From Lepidostoma basale (lineage: Eukaryota; Arthropoda; Insecta; Trichoptera; Lepidostomatidae), in assembly GCA_022606425.2 (NCBI GenBank), contig JAHDVF020000016.1, forward strand, positions 402,501-466,500: a stretch of 64,000 nt of DNA. Reading direction: 5' to 3'. Positions within the stretch are counted from its first letter, which is position 1. The number at the start of each line of letters is the position of its first letter. Below, one piece after another: positions 62,594 through 64,000 of this stretch. Under the pieces are notes generated by a model. The model saw only the letters and a list, made by a program, of their open reading frames with translations, made no database searches and had not been told where the DNA came from. A program made the translations under genes and the position numbers.

Positions 62594-62985
62594 CTACCAG
62601 TTTTCTTATTGCAAAGTCACCTTATTGCTTACCTGATTATCGCATTTCCAGAAAGATATTTAAATATCGAGAAAAAAACAAAATATATATTGTATTAAAT
62701 ATTTAATGACAGTAGTATTGTACGAGTACGTGGAAAAGAGTTTTTCCTTTTCTCAAAAGAAAGAAATTTAATTTGATGCAAATATTTTTAATAATTTCCG
62801 ATTTCCCCTTGAAGCAAGGAAGTGGTCTCGGTAAGATAAAGAGAAGCAGAACAAAGCCGCTATCTGTGCCTTGTATGGGACTATAAGGGGGGAGAACGAA
62901 CCCTTAAAACACAAAAGGGACGACTCCCTTAAATCAAATGGACTGCATAAAGATAAAATAGTGCTCGGGTAACAATGGCGGGCGC
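62594..62985. other. Unique-looking stretch, 62594-62985
   Basis: No repeats recognised. GC rises from about 62800 towards the candidate exon. Confidence 0.35.
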
Positions 62986-63013
62986 TTGCAAGTCAATTGC
63001 ATTCCTATCTCAG

Positions 63014-63183
63014 GATTTATGAATAATGACTTGTTCCCTGTTCCCGCTCGTCTTCACTCGCACATCGTCGGTGTACCTCCCACTTTTGTGTACCAAGGTG
63101 AAAAGCAAATAATTAATCACAGATCTCAACAGAAAATGGATCCAAACGTATTACCTACCGGAGTAGACGTACTTCAATTATAA
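63014..63183 (+). CDS. Possible terminal exon, unknown protein
   Basis: A pyrimidine-containing acceptor (CATTCCTATCTCAG) precedes a frame that reads MNNDLFPVPARLHSHIVGVP, PTFVYQGEKQIINHRSQQKM and DPNVLPTGVDVLQL and ends at TAA (63181-63183). Composition and amino acid mix look more coding-like than neighbouring frames. I recognise no family. If real, the rest of the gene lies outside the window or was missed. Chance cannot be excluded. Confidence 0.3.
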
Positions 63184-63289
63184 ATTAAGAGCGTCTGTCG
63201 AAATATTGGATATACGAGTACATACTAACACATAGAGTCCATTCATTTCGGAGAGATCGTTTGCCATAGTTTATCAGTTTTTTAGTTTT

Positions 63290-63352
63290 GGTTTACTAAT
63301 TTACTCAAAAGATAGATATTACAAACATATGTATAGTTTAAGGCAATAAGTG
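63290..63352 (-). mobile_element. LINE-G 3' UTR scrap
   Basis: TTTACTCAAAAGATAGATAT and AGTTTAAGGCAATAAGTGAG match the UTR of the 4570-4900 copy. Confidence 0.55.
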
Positions 63353-63602
63353 AGAGTGCGTTTATTAAATAATAGACGCCTTTTTTTAATAGAAACCAAA
63401 AAAAATATTTTAGCAATATTTTATATTCAAACATTGAAGTAAACAAACACTTTTTTTTATTTTAGATAAACTTAAGGCGTTAACACTGTGGAATTCCATA
63501 ATGACGAATTTTTATGAATTAAAACACTGTTTTTTCAACTTTTGAGTTTATTTTTCTCGACATGTTTCGAAGACTTTAATTGTCGAGGTGATTAATATTA
63601 AG

Positions 63603-63801
63603 TTATGAAACTTCTGTTTTCTAGATAATATGTAATATTTTCTAGAAAACAGAAGTTCCGTCGAATGTGAAATGATAATACCATAGCAAGTCTAAACATT
63701 GCATTCCCATAAAATATAACAACTCTTCAATAAAATAGGCGTTACCATTCGTATTAGTTATTTAACATGGAATATGGCATCATTATTCAAGAAACAATAA
63801 A
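63603..63801. repeat. PAL-1 right half and small inverted repeat
   Basis: GAAACTTCTGTTTTCTAGA is inverted at 63635-63655. A PAL-1 right half follows (TGCATTCCCATAAAATATAA to TTATTCAAGAAACAATAAAT). The catalytic-like core is gone. Just upstream, at 63559-63590, a decayed GAAACATGTCGAG block lies on the minus strand. Confidence 0.65.
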
Positions 63802-64000
63802 TTAAGATTTTATTAAAACTTTTTAAGGAAATTTCACGAAATGTGAGTAACAATTTTTTTTAAAGTTTTATCTATAGCTTTCTGTGAAATTTCAGCAACT
63901 AAGTTATGAGTTGACCAGGAAAAATACAGCTCACAATTACCATTATTGAGAACTTTTTTTTTAATATTGTAATATTCTGCCGGTTTTTTACATAAATTTA

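Noticed and set aside
63559..63590. Minus-strand GAAACATGTCGAG block as an active hammerhead
   Set aside because: A CTC/GAG stem I is possible but no CUGANGA core lies in place.

Overview
This window reads as arthropod, most likely insect, nuclear DNA. It is AT-rich and intron-bearing, and it is dominated by decayed transposable elements: non-LTR retrotransposons (LINEs), tRNA-derived SINEs, small terminal-inverted-repeat (TIR) elements and a large set of palindromic repeats. There is no sign of bacterial, organellar or viral gene organisation. I cannot assign the order.

Host gene: one convincing cellular gene lies on the + strand from 30052 to 41244. Six exons with matching splice phases encode most of a spondin-domain protein related to the Spondin-2 (mindin) / M-spondin group. 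The tail is rich in N-glycosylation sequons and has no thrombospondin repeat. The first exon or exons, with the start codon and signal peptide, were not found. Its introns are loaded with transposons, including a nearly complete 5.0-kb Jockey element (32025-37042) with a perfect 16-bp target-site duplication (TSD). That element has an intact gag-like ORF1 and an ORF2 broken only by one TGA. A possible last exon of an unrelated gene lies at 63014-63183 (weak).

Repeats, with names used only here. LINE-T: more than 30 fragments of one LINE whose 3' end carries a (TTAG)n-type tail, mostly truncated; the longest has a YADD reverse transcriptase (43993-45067). LINE-B: GAA-rich tail. LINE-C: RTE-like. 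LINE-D, LINE-F, LINE-R: 3'-end relics recognised by short protein signatures. LINE-G: (TTGAT)n tail. PAL-1 to PAL-4 and TIR-HH: palindromic or inverted-repeat elements. There are also pogo-, hAT- and Harbinger-like elements, an 801-bp long palindrome flanked by CGCCG, a 30-bp AT satellite and microsatellites.

Most interesting signal: the palindromic families share the layout CTGANGA - short hairpin - GAAA - self-complementary block - C or T. This matches the hammerhead ribozyme core with a palindromic, dimer-type stem III (ACATGT, ACAGCTGT, ACCGGT, ACGT). Stem II differs between families but stays paired. In two families C3 and G8 of the core are both replaced (U3, A8), which would keep their base pair. 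One family also has a foldable stem I in two separate copies. Three of these palindromes have 12-15 bp TSDs, which fits retrotransposition (as for Penelope-like elements, known to carry such ribozymes) better than DNA transposition. No Penelope-type coding sequence is visible here.

Layout: 1-26 kb is LINE, SINE and palindrome relics with some unassigned unique stretches. 26-30 kb holds pogo-like and other TIR elements. 30-41 kb is the spondin gene with the Jockey element. 41-64 kb is again nested LINE-T, palindromes and TIR elements.
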